Positions 1-12,100 of a stretch of 64,000 bases of DNA are shown piece after piece. The stretch lies in assembly GCA_037127255.1 (NCBI GenBank), contig JBANSL010000013.1, forward strand, positions 16,202,688 through 16,266,687, given 5' to 3'. Each line of letters starts with the position of its first letter. Within the stretch, counting starts at the first letter, position 1. The notes under the pieces are model-generated. The model searched no databases. It had not been told where the DNA came from and saw only the letters and a program-made list of their open reading frames with translations. This DNA is from Persicaria tinctoria. Taxonomy: Eukaryota; Streptophyta; Magnoliopsida; Caryophyllales; Polygonaceae. The translations under genes were made by a program, and so were the position numbers.

Positions 1-2432
1 TCGGATTCTGTAAGTTAAAATCTTCAGGTGGTTTCATATAAACTTCCTCATCTAGGGAACCATGCAAGAAAGCATTATTTACATCCAATTGATGTAATGG
101 TCAGTTCTTTGTTGTTGCAACTGTTAAGAGTATCCTCACTGTACTGAACTTAGCCACTGAAGAGAAAGTGTGTTTGTAGTCTTTCCCTTTGATCTGATTA
201 TACCCCTTGGCAACCAATCTTGCCTTAAATCTCTCTACTGACCCATCAGGTTTATATTTGATCTTATAAACCCACTTACTGCCTATTGCTCTTTTTCCAA
301 GGGGCAATTCAATGAGATCCCATGTCTAGAGCTTCTAACTCATGATTCATAGCATCCACACAGTGATTGTCTTTAACAGCTTGTTTAAAATGTGATGGCT
401 CATGAACCATCACCATGTTGACAAATGATGTGACAAATGGCTTGTCCATCATGTCTGGATTGTCAAAGCAGGTTGCCAGAAAACTTTGTGAAAAAGATTC
501 ATTTCGTCCATGAGCATGACTCACATAATCCTAAAGCCTTCTTGGTTGTACAATCTGTCTGGTGGATCTTCTTAATGGAGGGAATGCTGCTTCATCATTC
601 AAAATCTCATGTGAGATAATGGGTAAGGGCCCTGATCTGTAGGAACTTTCTGAATCAGCAATCACTGATGGCAATACCTCAGGAGACCCAGTTGATCCCT
701 GAGATTCATGGCTTCCTGAAGGTGAATGCAGTTGTTGTGAATTTCGACTGATTAGAGGAGCATGAAGAAACTGATTAGGTGGAGCAAATTCATCTTCTGC
801 TGGATTAACAAGGGGCAAAACATTTGCTGGTGTCACTAGCTTTTCCTCTAATTTATCTGAACCCTCCTTAAAAGGTAACACATTTTCATGGAAGATAACA
901 TCTCTGCTATGAAATATAATTTTGGAATCAAGATCCCAAAGTTTGTAAGCTTTCTGCCCGTGAGGGTAGTTTAAGAGTATGCATTTTCTCCCCCTTTCAT
1001 GCATTTTATCTCTATTTTGATAAACCACGAGAGCATAACACAAGCATCCTATGACCTTTAATTCATCATAATTGGCAGGTTTGCCAAACAACATTTCAAA
1101 TGGTGTCTTCCATTCTAAAATCTCAACAGGCAGTTTGTTAATGATGTGTGTTGCAGACAACACAGATTCTCCCCAGAACTTCAAAGGCAACCCTGCATGA
1201 ACCCTCAATGATATGGCAGTCTCTATGAGATGTCTGTGCTTCCTTTCTACTCTTCCATTCTGCTGGGGTGTGTAGGGAACACTCTTCTAATTCAAGCTGC
1301 CAAGAGTTGCAAAGAACTCATGACACTGGTTTGAGGTAAATTCACCTCCATTATCTGACCTTATGCATTTGATCACACAATCAAACTGTGTTCTCACAGA
1401 GGTTACAAAATCACATACAGTTTTAAAAACCTGTGATCTAGATTTGAGCAAAAAGGTCCAAGTTACCCTGGTGCAATCATCTAACACAGTCAAGAAGTAC
1501 TGAAAACCATTGTAGGTAGGCACACTGTAAGGACCCCAAACATCCATGTGAATTAGATCAAAAGGTTTTGCAGCTCTGGCAATACTCCTTTCAAAAGGTA
1601 GTCAATGATGCTTACACAAAGCACATGTCTCACAATGAAACTGATCAAAATTAAACTGATTAACATGACTAATGTGTCTCATCTTATAAACAGATGTATG
1701 TCCAAGCCTAGCATGACTCAAGTCTAGACTGCTACTAGCTTTATTACAAAAGATATGAGATAGCTTCATAACTTCATCAGTCCCTCTCTTCTCAATCCAG
1801 CCTTTAGCCTAATCAGATGTCCACACCTTGTACAATTCATGTTTCCTCTTTCCTTCCAACAACACTCTTCTAGTTCCAGGGTCCTTGATAAAACAAGATG
1901 ACCGAGTGAAAACTGATATTAGCTCATTATCATCTAGCAGCTTTCCAACTGACAAAAGGCAGTGTTTAAAATCTGGTACTAATATGACATCTTTCAAAGC
2001 CATTTGATCTGTAAGTTGCAGTTATCCCATTTCATTAACAGTTTTTACAGTCCCATCAGGTAATCCAATATGAACCAACTTATTCAACTGCATTTTGTTC
2101 AAAATATAAGAATCGGATGGCATCATATGATCAGTTGCCCCTGTGTCAATTATCCACTCAATGCCATTGCCCACTAATTGATCAGAAATATCTAGAGAGG
2201 ATGAGACTTTACCTGCAAAGTTGGCATAAGAACTTTCATTGCTTCCCTTCTGTGCCATCTTCTTCATGATTTCCTGGTACACTGCATTAACCATGGATGT
2301 ATCTATCTTGCTATCCATCCCTGCCTTTTCTACTTCATTATCAAGAGGACTATTCATCATCCCAGCATTCACTGATCCTACAACATTAGTTGAGCCCCTG
2401 CTAGGCGCATTGTCTTTCTGACTTGCCCTCAA
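1..2432 (-). pseudogene. Copia pol (left element): protease, integrase, start of reverse transcriptase
   Basis: In order on the minus strand: an aspartic protease segment with the motif IIDTGATDHM (within 2022-2432); a Copia pre-integrase region (about 1640-2003); the integrase core with VWGPY and SDNGGEF motifs (1287-1547); the integrase C-terminal part (531-1208, with the typical PFEMLFGKPANY and GRKCILLNYP blocks); and the reverse transcriptase start with [20 protein letters not shown] (about 195-290). At least five stop codons or frame breaks separate these parts. The rest of the reverse transcriptase and the RNase H lie beyond the window edge. Family assignment is secure; function is lost. 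Confidence 0.9.
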
Positions 2433-2441
2433 CTCCTTGTA

Positions 2442-3372
2442 CTAATCAGGGATCCCATGAAGCTTGAAGAAAGTATCAGCTCCATGTCCCTTGTAACCAC
2501 AGTGAGTGCACTTCATCTTAATTTTAAGCCTCTTGATCTCCTTCCAATCCTTTCTAGGTGGAGGATTGGTTCCTGCACTATGCCCCTGGTAGCTAAACTT
2601 GCTCTTGCTTACAACAAAGGCATTAGCATCAGACATAGCAAATTGAGTGGATCATGAGGCAGTTGTACCTCCCTCAACCTGTTGTAATATATAATAAGCT
2701 TTTCCCACTGTAGGTAGAGGGTCCTGTGCAAGAATCTGATTCCTGGCAGCTTCTTAACCATCATTCAAACTAGCAAGTAACTGCATCAACTTGTTCTTAG
2801 AGTCTATCCCATTAAAACTTTTAACCAACTCACACTTGAATTGCTTCATAACCCCACATGTGCACTCAGGCAACCTTTCAAGGACTTGTAACTCATCCTA
2901 GTACCTCTTCAAGGTATTATAAACATCCCCCAGACTCATGCTCCCTTGAGACTTTCAGTTTCTTCTTAAGTTGAAAGATCTGAGGTGCATTGTTCTGACT
3001 CTATCTCTCAATCACTTCATCCCATAACTCCTTTGAGGAATCCACAAACATCAGACCCTCTGCTATCCCTTTACTCATCGAATTCAGCATCCAACATCTT
3101 ACCATAAAATCTGCTCTCACCCATTCCTGATAGTCTACAGATGCTTCCAGTGGTTTCTCACAAGTTCCATTCACAAAACCAAGTTTGCACTTGGCACCTA
3201 GAGCCATGGTTACTCCCCTACTCCAGGTTACAAAGTTTGACCCATCAAAGGGAATAGCCACCAGTTGGGCTCTAGGATGATCAGAATTAGAAAAATAAAG
3301 TGGGTCACTGGGATTACCTAGATTGCTGCCTTCCCCTCCATTGTTGTTGTTGTTGTTGTTGACGTCTGACAT
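2442..3372 (-). pseudogene. Copia gag (left element)
   Basis: The start codon at 3372 opens a protein beginning MSDVNNNNNNNGG, followed by a typical Copia gag start: a segment around PFDGSNFVTWSRGVTMAL and then a region ending SSKELWDEVIER. The frame stops at 3001 and gag-like coding continues in pieces to about 2442. A zinc-knuckle remnant, CTHCGYKGHGADTFF, lies near 2455-2520. It keeps Cys-Cys-His, but the last Cys of the CCHC motif is replaced by Phe. The (AAC)n asparagine run near 3340-3360 is a small trinucleotide repeat. The gene is inactive. Confidence 0.85.
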
Positions 3373-3416
3373 CTTCTTCTTTTAGCCAGAAAATTTCACC
3401 TTTCGCTCTGATACCG

Positions 3417-3809
3417 TGTGAAGAGATCAGAATCAAATTAATGTTGTTGTTGTAAGCAACAAATCAAGACAAACTTAGGCAAAATAGGACTAAAACTTTT
3501 GTGCAATGAATGCACTGTTTCATTGAATCAAAAACCAGAAAGGGAATCTCCCTGACGGCAAAAATGAGGGAAAGTTTATGATCCACAAAACCCTACTGAA
3601 ACCGAGGAGTGAGGTCATCTTATATAGCATGGAATCCTCACTCTGGATTGGACGATCACAAGCAGACAAAAGTGCAAGATGCCTTATTACAGCCAAATTG
3701 AAATGCAGCTCAAATGCAACATAAATGAAAAAGCAGAACAAACTAAAATGAGCTAGCAAAATGAGGTAGGATTAAGTTATGATCTTAGTCATAGATCATA
3801 ATCTTCACA
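3417..3809 (-). repeat. 5' LTR of the left Copia element
   Basis: The 393 bp segment starts TGTGAAGA and ends TCTTCACA on either strand, giving the short terminal inverted repeat and TG...CA ends of an LTR. It lies directly upstream of the tRNA-Met primer site. A TATATAA motif on the minus strand at 3620-3626 is a plausible promoter. The partner LTR is outside the window, so the boundary rests on the inverted ends and the primer site alone. Confidence 0.85.
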
Positions 3810-3814
3810 TGCTC

Positions 3815-4860
3815 TTTTCATAGGTAATAATTACTGTTTTTAGGTATTTCAATCTATAAAATTAAAGTAAATATAGATTTTGTTAATAAGTGTGCACATA
3901 GATAAAATAACAGTATTGCAAGACAGATGGAGTGTTAGTTATGATCGAATAAAGTCAAATGGTAATACTAGGTGCAATTATTGATGAAATAGCTCAATTT
4001 TTTTTGGTCGGAATTGTGAAATAGTACTCTTAGATGCCATCGCATGATTTCAATACTCAATATTTTTCGGGACCTACGACCTTGATGCATATATACTCCC
4101 CCTGATTAAAGATGGAACTGCAGGTTCTTTGATGATCTTGATTCAAGATTTCATCAAAGAGAATGAAATATTGTTTACATTGAGATTTGCATATGGGTAC
4201 GTGGACTGGTCACTAGTCTTCGACAAACAATGGGACCTTAACCTTTCTCTTTGATACTAGCTAGCATCTATCAAAGTCCGAGTCGGATCGATGATTGGGG
4301 GTTGTGTGTACGGGCGTACATGCACTAGTAGTCTAGCATACAAGTCGAGTGAGGTTACATTCTAAAACCAATTGGCAATAGAAGAAGTAGCCCATCGACT
4401 CATATATTAGGGATTGTTATATTCAACTTTTAATCTCATTCACATCTCTCAACAACATCACTATGACCAGACCTTAACCCTAAAATCCTTTCATCTTTCG
4501 CCTATACGTTGTGACCTAGAGTATCGGTAAAGATGAAGAGACCCCCGAGCTTGGATGAAAGAAAAGATGGCTTAAAATGGATTGGACCACAATGCAATAA
4601 AAATATTCTCAACCCTTAAATTATCGAATATTATTATTACTATTACTAGCTATTACTAATTAATTCGACTAATAAGGGAAAGAATTTTTTTTGGCTTTAC
4701 AAGAAAGTACTACGTAATTAGGACTATTATAATATAGGAAGATCGAAAAGAGATTGAACTCGAAGTTGACTCTCATCCTATCTTCCAAATCCATTGTCCA
4801 TAATACGAGAGATTCAATAAAACTTGTCATTTTAGAGTATTAATCAAGCTAATTGAGTTG
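3815..4860. other. Intergenic AT-rich DNA, no gene seen
   Basis: There is no convincing open frame, RNA gene or repeat boundary between the left Copia LTR and the LTR of the next Copia element. It is probably ordinary intergenic sequence or old transposon remains. Confidence 0.5.
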
Positions 4861-4865
4861 AATAT

Positions 4866-5011
4866 TAAAAGATTGTGAAAGTTCTGATGATTCGATCATT
4901 CAGAGGATATGATATTATATAGACAATTAGGGTTACAAAGGATAGAAACAAATCTATACAAATCGTAACATACAAGGAAAATATAAACAAGAGCATATTT
5001 TATCTCTAATA
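4866..5011 (-). repeat. 3' LTR (left side) of the split Copia
   Basis: This copy matches 36069-36214 almost base for base. On the minus strand the LTR starts TATTAGAGATAAAATA and ends CAATCTTTTA, so it does not have the usual TG...CA ends. A purine-rich stretch (ACCGGAGGG on the minus strand) directly upstream is the likely polypurine tract. Confidence 0.88.
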
Positions 5012-5024
5012 CCCTCCGGTAAGC

Positions 5025-6881
5025 TCAAGGCGGAGGGCCGATGTGGAGCTTGGATAGTAGTGGATCAAACCGACAAGAGCCAAGGGGTTTGGTGAAGATA
5101 TCTGCAATCTGATCATGCGTACTGATGTGACGAACAAAGAGCTCACGGGCATCAACCTTCTCGCGAACAAAGTGAAAGTCGATATGAATGTGCTTGGACC
5201 GACTGTTGAGAACAGGATTGCGAATCATGAATGTCGCACTCAAACTGTCACACAACAGCGAAGGGGGACAAACCAGAGACTGTCTCAGGTCAAGAAGCAG
5301 GAGCTGGATCCAACTAAGCTATGCGACGGCTGCTGTAACAACACGATACTCGACCTCGGTGCTCGACCTGGCAACGACACGCTGCTTATGGGAAGTCCAG
5401 CTGACGAGTAAAGAGCCGAAGTAAATGGCATAGCCGAACTGATAACGGCAGTCGTCGACATCTGAGGCCCATCCGGCGTCAGAGAAAGCGGCCACGGCAA
5501 ACTTGGAGGCAGGGCGCAGTATGAACCGATGAGAGATGGTTCCCTTTAAGTAGCGAAGGATGCTCTTAAGGACCGACCAGTGATCATCAGTGGAAGATGC
5601 ATATACTGACACACACGGTTCACCGCATAAGAGATCTCGAGTCGGGTGATAGTAACGTACTGGAGGGCACCAACGTTGCTCCTGTATAGCGATGGATCCT
5701 GCATTGGATCACCCGACAGGGCCAGACGGGAATGTGGCTCGGCAAGAGTGGAGATGGGCTTTGCATCGGCCATTTTAGACCGCGTCAGGAGATCTCGAAT
5801 GTAGCCCTGTTGACACAGATGAAGGCCAGCCGGCGTGCGAGTGACCTCAATGCCAAGGAAGTAATGAAGATCTCCCAGATTCTTCAATGAAAATGAACGG
5901 TTGAGTTGTGCAATAAAGCGATCAATATGGGGGAGAGAGCTTCCTATCACAATCAAATCGTCCACATAGACAAGGACATAGATGGTGCAAGCGGAGCTGG
6001 AGTGGAGAAAGAGCGAGCAATCAGATTGGCATCCCTAAAATCCAGAGGTGAGAAGAAACGCATTCAGCTTACTGAACCATGCCCGCGGAGCCTGTTTCAG
6101 ATCATAAAGAGCTTTTCGCAGGAGGCAGACATGAGAAGGGCGAGCAGGATTGAACCCCTGAGGCTGCTCCATGTAGACCTGTTCCTCTAAGTCCCCATTC
6201 AGAAACGCATTGTTGACATCGAGTTGGCGGATCAGCCACTGACGTGACAGGGAAATGGTGAGGACAAAGTGAATGGTAGTGGGGCGAATGACAGGATTAA
6301 AGGTGTCGAAATAATCAACACCTTCCTCCTGATGATAGCCCTTCGCAACCAGGCGAGCCTTGTACCTGTCAATCGATCCATCCGCTTTCCGCTTGATCTT
6401 GTAGACCCATTTGCACTTAACGATATTGGCCCGAGGAAGGCGGGGCACTAGAGACCATGTACCTGTGCGACAGAGGGCATCAAACTCGGCTTCTATGGTG
6501 ATGACCCTCTGTTGGTGAGGGGTAGCTTGGCGGAATATTTTGGGTTCAAGATCGGGGTTAGGGTTGGGTGGAAGGGGATGGCAAGAGGAAGTGAGGACCT
6601 TAGGTTTGAGCTTTACAGATTGGGCACAAGTTCTCATGGGATGAGTGCTTTGGTCAGCAGGGCGGAGGTGGGGTAGGGTGGTTGGCGGTGGTAGGGGACG
6701 GTCAAGGGAGTTGGCGTCGGGGGTAGGCTGGGGAGTAGGATGTCGGGCTGAGGAGGGTGAGGTTGGGGAAGTGGGCGAGGGCGACGTCACACTCTCGCTA
6801 GGGCTGGTCGGTGAGGCAGGCTCCGTAGCAGTCAGTTCGGGTGAGGAGCGAGGCGAAGGCGCCTGGAGAACAGCCAAAGCC
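5025..6881 (-). pseudogene. Split Copia, 3' half of pol: reverse transcriptase and RNase H
   Basis: On the minus strand a proline/serine-rich linker (from 6881) leads into the Copia reverse transcriptase: KCKWVYKIKRKADGSIDRYK, the RQLDVNNAFLNGDL block, and the YVDDLIVIGSS catalytic motif near 5945-5965. The RNase H domain follows with the usual ADIFTKPLG tail near 5085. Frame changes near 6035 and 5550 and further stops break it. Its missing 5' half lies at 33530-35876 on the other side of the Gypsy insertion. Confidence 0.92.
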
Positions 6882-6886
6882 GCACC

Positions 6887-7667
6887 TGACGAAACCAACA
6901 ATAAAAAACATCTGGATAAGTATAAAAATAAGTCACAACGATAAGCAAAAATAATAAAAAGTCATCACAGAAGTCACCCCAGATAGTTATCAAAATCATC
7001 CGCGGATAAGCATCCAACAGAAAACCATCACTCACATAAGTCATATCATCCGTGGATGGAAGAAAGGGGCACGTGTTGGACATGCCCACATCCCACGAGT
7101 TGGACACATGTCAAACAGCAAACCCCATGTGGCGAATCATCTGAAGATCACCCGTCACCTATAAAAGCGAAAACAAACATACAAAGAAGGGACTTTTGGA
7201 CGGCAAGGGAAGGGAAAAACAAGCGGATCTGGATCGAATATCCTGAAAAGAGTAAAACTGAGAGAGAGAAAAGAGAGAAAATGAGATAAAGATGGATACG
7301 CCCAGAACTCTTTATCAGGAGAAGGAACTGTTCTGCGGACAAAAATCAAATCCATCCGTGGATTGCAATATTGAACCCATCTTTGCCCTTTGAAAGCCCG
7401 AAGTAAGAATCAAGAATTTGTGGTTGTTGAATCCTAAGCTAGCTAACAGTGACAGGTAAGTGATTGATTCCCACTTCGTCTGAGGAAACCTCTATAAGGG
7501 GATAATCTCTTAAAGCCTCTAATAAAATTATTCCCGTGGCATAGGTTGGGCCGTATCGATTATTTCGGTATGGGTCAGTTAAGCCCGTAGGGAATATTGA
7601 AGGCCCCATTGGGTTTATTCCCGGGTCCCACTAAAAATGGAGGCCTTTTTTAGTTCGAGGTTCGTCA
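6887..7667 (+). repeat. 5' LTR of the Gypsy element
   Basis: This is a 781 bp LTR with TG...CA ends and a 9 bp imperfect terminal inverted repeat. A TATA box, TATAAAAG, lies at 7160-7167 about 500 bp before the LTR end. Directly after it, TGGCCCCGTCTGTGAGAACC (7669-7688) is the probable primer binding site. It resembles the TGGCGCCGTCTGTGG type seen in plant Gypsy elements; I do not assign the tRNA. Confidence 0.93.
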
Positions 7668-7786
7668 TTGGCCCCGTCTGTGAGAACCCCCTCACGCTAA
7701 GGGTTTCCTCTGTAAATTTTCATTCTAAAAAATCAAGTAAGGACCCCCAAATCCTGAAAGGGATGGGGGGGTCCGCGTCTAAACAT

Positions 7787-7790
<4 letters not shown>

Positions 7791-7857
<67 letters not shown>
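7791..7857. repeat. (AT)n microsatellite, about 33 units
   Basis: An uninterrupted alternating AT tract lies between the primer binding site and gag of the Gypsy element. It produces long meaningless isoleucine/tyrosine frames on both strands. Being inside the leader, it is likely to vary in length between copies. Confidence 0.98.
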
Positions 7858-7860
<3 letters not shown>

Positions 7861-7896
7861 GAGTCTTTGACTTGACAGAGTTACAACGCTGAAAGA

Positions 7897-9101
7897 ATGA
7901 GAGATAATCAAAACAACGCGACACAAAACATGAGCCAGGGGATCCACCAAGATCAAGAGGCCTCAAGTATGTACGTTCCGTTGACACCTCAACTCGATCC
8001 AGAGGGTGAAATGGGAGATCAGCGCCACGATACCCCTCCGCATCACTATTACAATCAGCACGGAGCAGAAGGAGACTACATTCCTCAGAATTTCTGGTAT
8101 TATGAAGTTCATCATGGGCAGCCTAATCCCCTACAACAAGAACAAACACAGTATTACTATTATGATCACTGGGCCAGAACTCGCGTCAGCAGGGGAATAT
8201 CCACCACAGAGAGCAACGTGAAAATTTTGATAGATATTATACTATGTATGACAACCCAGGAAACATGAACTACGACTTCCAGGGTCAGGCAATGCCGCAC
8301 CAAACATGGCGGGATGATCAGTGGCAGCATGAGAACAAACACTGACGCGGAGAGAGATCCACGGACGTTTCTACCTCCATAAAATCTGACTCAGCAGATA
8401 AAAGAGCAGAAGGGCCGGCGATCCTCCCATCTGTGTTCACCAGAGAAATCTGTTCCGCAACAGTACCAAAAAGATGGAGAGATGTGGGCCTTATGAAGTA
8501 TGATGGAATAACTGATCCCAAAGATCATCTCTGTCATTTTACAACCGTGATGGGGATAAATGAATACAACGATGCTATGTTATGCCGAACTTTCCCCTCA
8601 ACCTTGACAAAAATCGCCCTCACATGGTTCACTAACCTGCCAAAAAACTCCGTGACCAGTTTCGCCCAGCTGTCCCACATCTTCACATCCCATTTTGGAA
8701 GTGCTCGGTCGCGGAAGAAGACCATGCTTGATCTGAACTCGATCAGGCAAGGAGCTGGGGAAACACTGGGACACTTTTTTACTCGATTCACCAGTGTGGT
8801 AGTACAGATCCCCAACTTTAATCATGAATCGGCAATCATCATACTCATGGGAAATTTGGCAGAAGGAGATTTCAAGACATACTTGTTTCGGAAGAAGCCA
8901 GCCAGTTACGATGATTTGAGGGAACGAGTGTCAAGACAAATCGAAGCTGAGGAGGCGGCCCATCCAGCTCAAGAGCAAACACATGCAATCAGGGCTTTTT
9001 TGGGAAGCTCGCCGGAAAAATCAAGAAAGAGAAAGTTAAGCCGCCCAGACACCAGTCAGAAGCGGAAGTTTTTCGTCCCCATCGCGACGAAATACACATG
9101 A
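7897..9101 (+). pseudogene. Gypsy gag
   Basis: An ATG at 7897 opens a Gln/Tyr-rich N-terminal part that stops at 8268. The retrotransposon gag domain follows in another frame from about 8433: GLMKYDGITDPKDHLCHF, a typical TWFTNLPKNSVTSFAQLSHIF block, and GETLGHFFTRFTSVV. It ends at the TGA at 9099-9101, which overlaps the ATG that opens the next frame. Coding then continues in that frame with an Arg/Gly-rich tail (around 9355-9400, RGRGRGRRGRGG), which looks like an RNA-binding segment; I see no CCHC zinc knuckle. At least two frame breaks make the gene inactive. Confidence 0.85.
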
Positions 9102-12100
9102 ACTCTGAAAAGGGCCAAGGGTCTCGTCCAAGGGAAGACTATCCACGGTCTTATCATCCAATGGAAGACCATCCGCGGTCTTATCATCCAAGAGAGAACC
9201 TCTATAGGAATCAAGAGCTGAGGTATCCACCGCGGAGAGAAGATCGGCTCAATCAGAGACCCGATTGGGAAGTCCATGACCCTAGACCCGATGGCCCCCA
9301 CCATCGACAGAACCGTTACCAAGGACAACAAGATCAGCGCAGAGATCCCCCATTTTATAACCGAGGAAGAGGCAGGGGACGGAGAGGGCGCGGAGGTAGA
9401 CACAACCATGCACCCACTATGCAAAGATCTGTTAATCAGGAAGGAGCTCGAAGACCAGGAGAAGGCCACATACCAGAACCCGAGGGTTTCATCAATACCC
9501 TCGCTGAAGGATACTCCATGGCGGGATCAAGTAGACAAGAGAAGAAGAACTACGAGCGAGAGGGAAGGCAGCCGCCGTCCGCGTCAAGCAGAAAAATCTC
9601 TCTGTCACAACATGAAGATATATCTTTTTTGCCGAAAGACGCTGAGGAAGTAAGGATGCCGCACTCAGAGCCTTTGGTCATCCATGCTCAGATAGCTGCC
9701 AAGACAGTCAAAAGAGTCTTTATTGACACTGGTTCGTCCGTTGATATTTTATCATGGGAAGCTTTCTCTCAGATGGGGATCTCCGTGGCATCATTGAAAC
9801 CTTACTCAGACACGTTGATTACGTTCTCAGGAGGAGAAGTGCAGGTGGCAGGAACGATCGAGTTGACAGTGGTTTTAGGAACAACCCCAAAAAGGCGCAT
9901 GGAGAATGTCGTATTCACAGTGGTAAAAGTACCAACCGTGTACAATGCCTTATTGGGACGCGTCTCGCTCTATAAATTTCAAATGATAGTATCGATCTAT
10001 CACTTCGTCGGAAAGTTCCCTTTACCGGGAGGAGGAGTAGGTGAGGTTCGCGACCAACAACCAGAAAGCAGAAGTTGTTTTTTAACTTCTATCAAGAAGA
10101 AGAAAGAGGTAATGTGTATTAGCGAAAAATGTGAATCCATGGTGGGGGACAGTGGTCCGTTGGAGCTTTCGGAGGCAGAGCTTGAAGTTAGATTGACAGA
10201 AACAAAGATACCAACCACGGACGAAAGGATTATCTACACGCCTTTTCCAAACCCCGAAGAGAAAATTTATATGGGGCAAGCGTTAGAGCCAGAAGAAAGA
10301 GATCGGGTCTTGGAAATCATAGCAAGGTCAAGAGATGTTTTTGCATGGACTCTGCGAGACCTTTTAGGAGTCCCGTCCACAACTGCTTTGCATACTTTAA
10401 GGATCCGTCCAGGAACGAAGCCCATAGTGCAAAAGAAGAGAAAAATGGCCCCCGAAAAGGCATTCGCGACAAAAGAAGAAACTGATAAACTGTTAGAAGC
10501 ATGATTCATAGAAGAAGTGGAAGATTCGGATTGGCTCTCAAATGTGGTTCTAGTGAAAAAAGTATAATGGAAAATGGAGAATGTGCATTGATTTCACCGA
10601 TCTTAATAAATCCTACCCCAAAGACAGTTACCCCTTACCATCCATACACGAACTTGTCGACGGAACCGCGAGTAACAAGGTCCTCAGTTTTCTTGATGCT
10701 TATTCTAGGTACAATCAAATAAGTCTGGACCGCGTCATGCCTTTTGGACTTAGAAATGCAGGAGCTACGTTTTAGGGAACCGTTGATCGAATCTTTCGCA
10801 AACAGATTGGGAGGAATGTGTCGATATATGTGGATGATATTGTGGTTAAGAGCAAAAAAGCAGAAGATCATGCGGCAGATCTGCAAGAGACATTTGATTC
10901 CCTTCGCAGAGGACTGAACCTGAACGCGGAAAAATATGTCTTCGGGGTTGATTCTGGAAAGTTCCTTGGTTTCATGGTCAGCCATTGGAGAATTGACGTA
11001 AACCCTGAAAAGGTTGTGGCTATCCAAAATCTCCAACCGCCGCGGACGATCAAAGAATTACAGTCTTTAAACGGAGCAGTAAACTACCTAAGCCGATTTT
11101 TCTCATGTCTGGCGGACAAATCATTACCTTTCTTTGCTTTACTTAAGAAAAAGGGGCCGATACGGTGGACTCCAGAATTACAGAAAGCGTTCGGGGAGTT
11201 AAAAGTTTTCCTATCAACACTCCCCTCTCTGCAGCAACCCGAGAAACAAGAGGCTCTACACCTGTACCTATCAGTTAAAAACATTACCATCAGCGCGGTC
11301 TTGACGCAAGAAGAGAAGTACCCTATATACTACATCAGTCGTGTGCTACAAGATGCCGAGACACTGTATGAACCAGTAGAGAATATGATTTTATGTCTGG
11401 TATTCGCGGCAACAAGGTTGAGACCCTACTTCCAGGATCACGTCATTAGAGTAATGACTGACCTACCTTTGCGACAGATTTTCCACTCCCCGTGCTTGTC
11501 TGGAAGGATGATGAAGTGGGCAGTTGAGTTGATAGAATTTGAGATTGAATACATCCCACGGCGGGCGCTACTGGCTCAGACATTAGCCGATTTCATCAGT
11601 GAAACGAGTTTTGAACTAAGCGCTCAAACAGAAAAAAGCGAGTGGACACTCAAGGTAGATGGTGTGGCCAACAAAGATGGATCCGGAGCTGGGGTTACCC
11701 TAACTGCACCAAATGAGCAACAGTATAACTACGCTTACAAACTGAATTTTCAATCCACGAACAATGAAGCAGAGTATGAGGCCCTGCTCGCGGGCCTAGA
11801 TATAGCTTTGATCAAGGGAGCGAGACAAGTATCAATTTACACCGACTCAAGGGTGATGGCGTGATAGATAACAGAGGAGTATGGGGCCAGAACCGGACTA
11901 ATGCCTGACTATCAAAGAAAACTGCAAGGGTTGTCAAAAGCGTTCTTGAGTTTTTGTTTGACAGTGATTTCTAGAAATGACAACCAGCAGGCAAACGCGT
12001 TGGCTCAAATGGGGGCAGTTATGCCCAAAGAAGTAGGGAAAGAGGTTGTCCTCGAAAGAATAAACAGTCGCAGGCTTATCCAAGAAGTCTATCAAGTCCA

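Larger units (their letters stand above)
1..3809 (-). mobile_element. Copia LTR retrotransposon, truncated by the window edge
   Basis: Read on the minus strand from right to left, the order is LTR (3417-3809), primer binding site, gag, protease, integrase and the start of reverse transcriptase, which is the Copia order. The element runs off the left edge of the window inside the reverse transcriptase, so its 3' LTR and target duplication cannot be seen. The coding part is broken into pieces by stop codons and frame changes, so it is a dead copy. Next to the LTR, on the minus strand at 3404-3415, sits GGTATCAGAGCG, matching the usual Copia primer site complementary to initiator tRNA-Met. Confidence 0.93.

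Noticed and set aside
5115..5424. Plus-strand frames over the Copia RNase H region
   Set aside because: They are shadows of the minus-strand pol gene.
6645..6944. Gly/Arg-rich plus-strand frame
   Set aside because: It is the complement of the Pro/Ser-rich Copia linker and crosses the Gypsy insertion border.
7637..7987. Frames across the (AT)n tract on both strands
   Set aside because: The Ile/Tyr runs are translation of a microsatellite.
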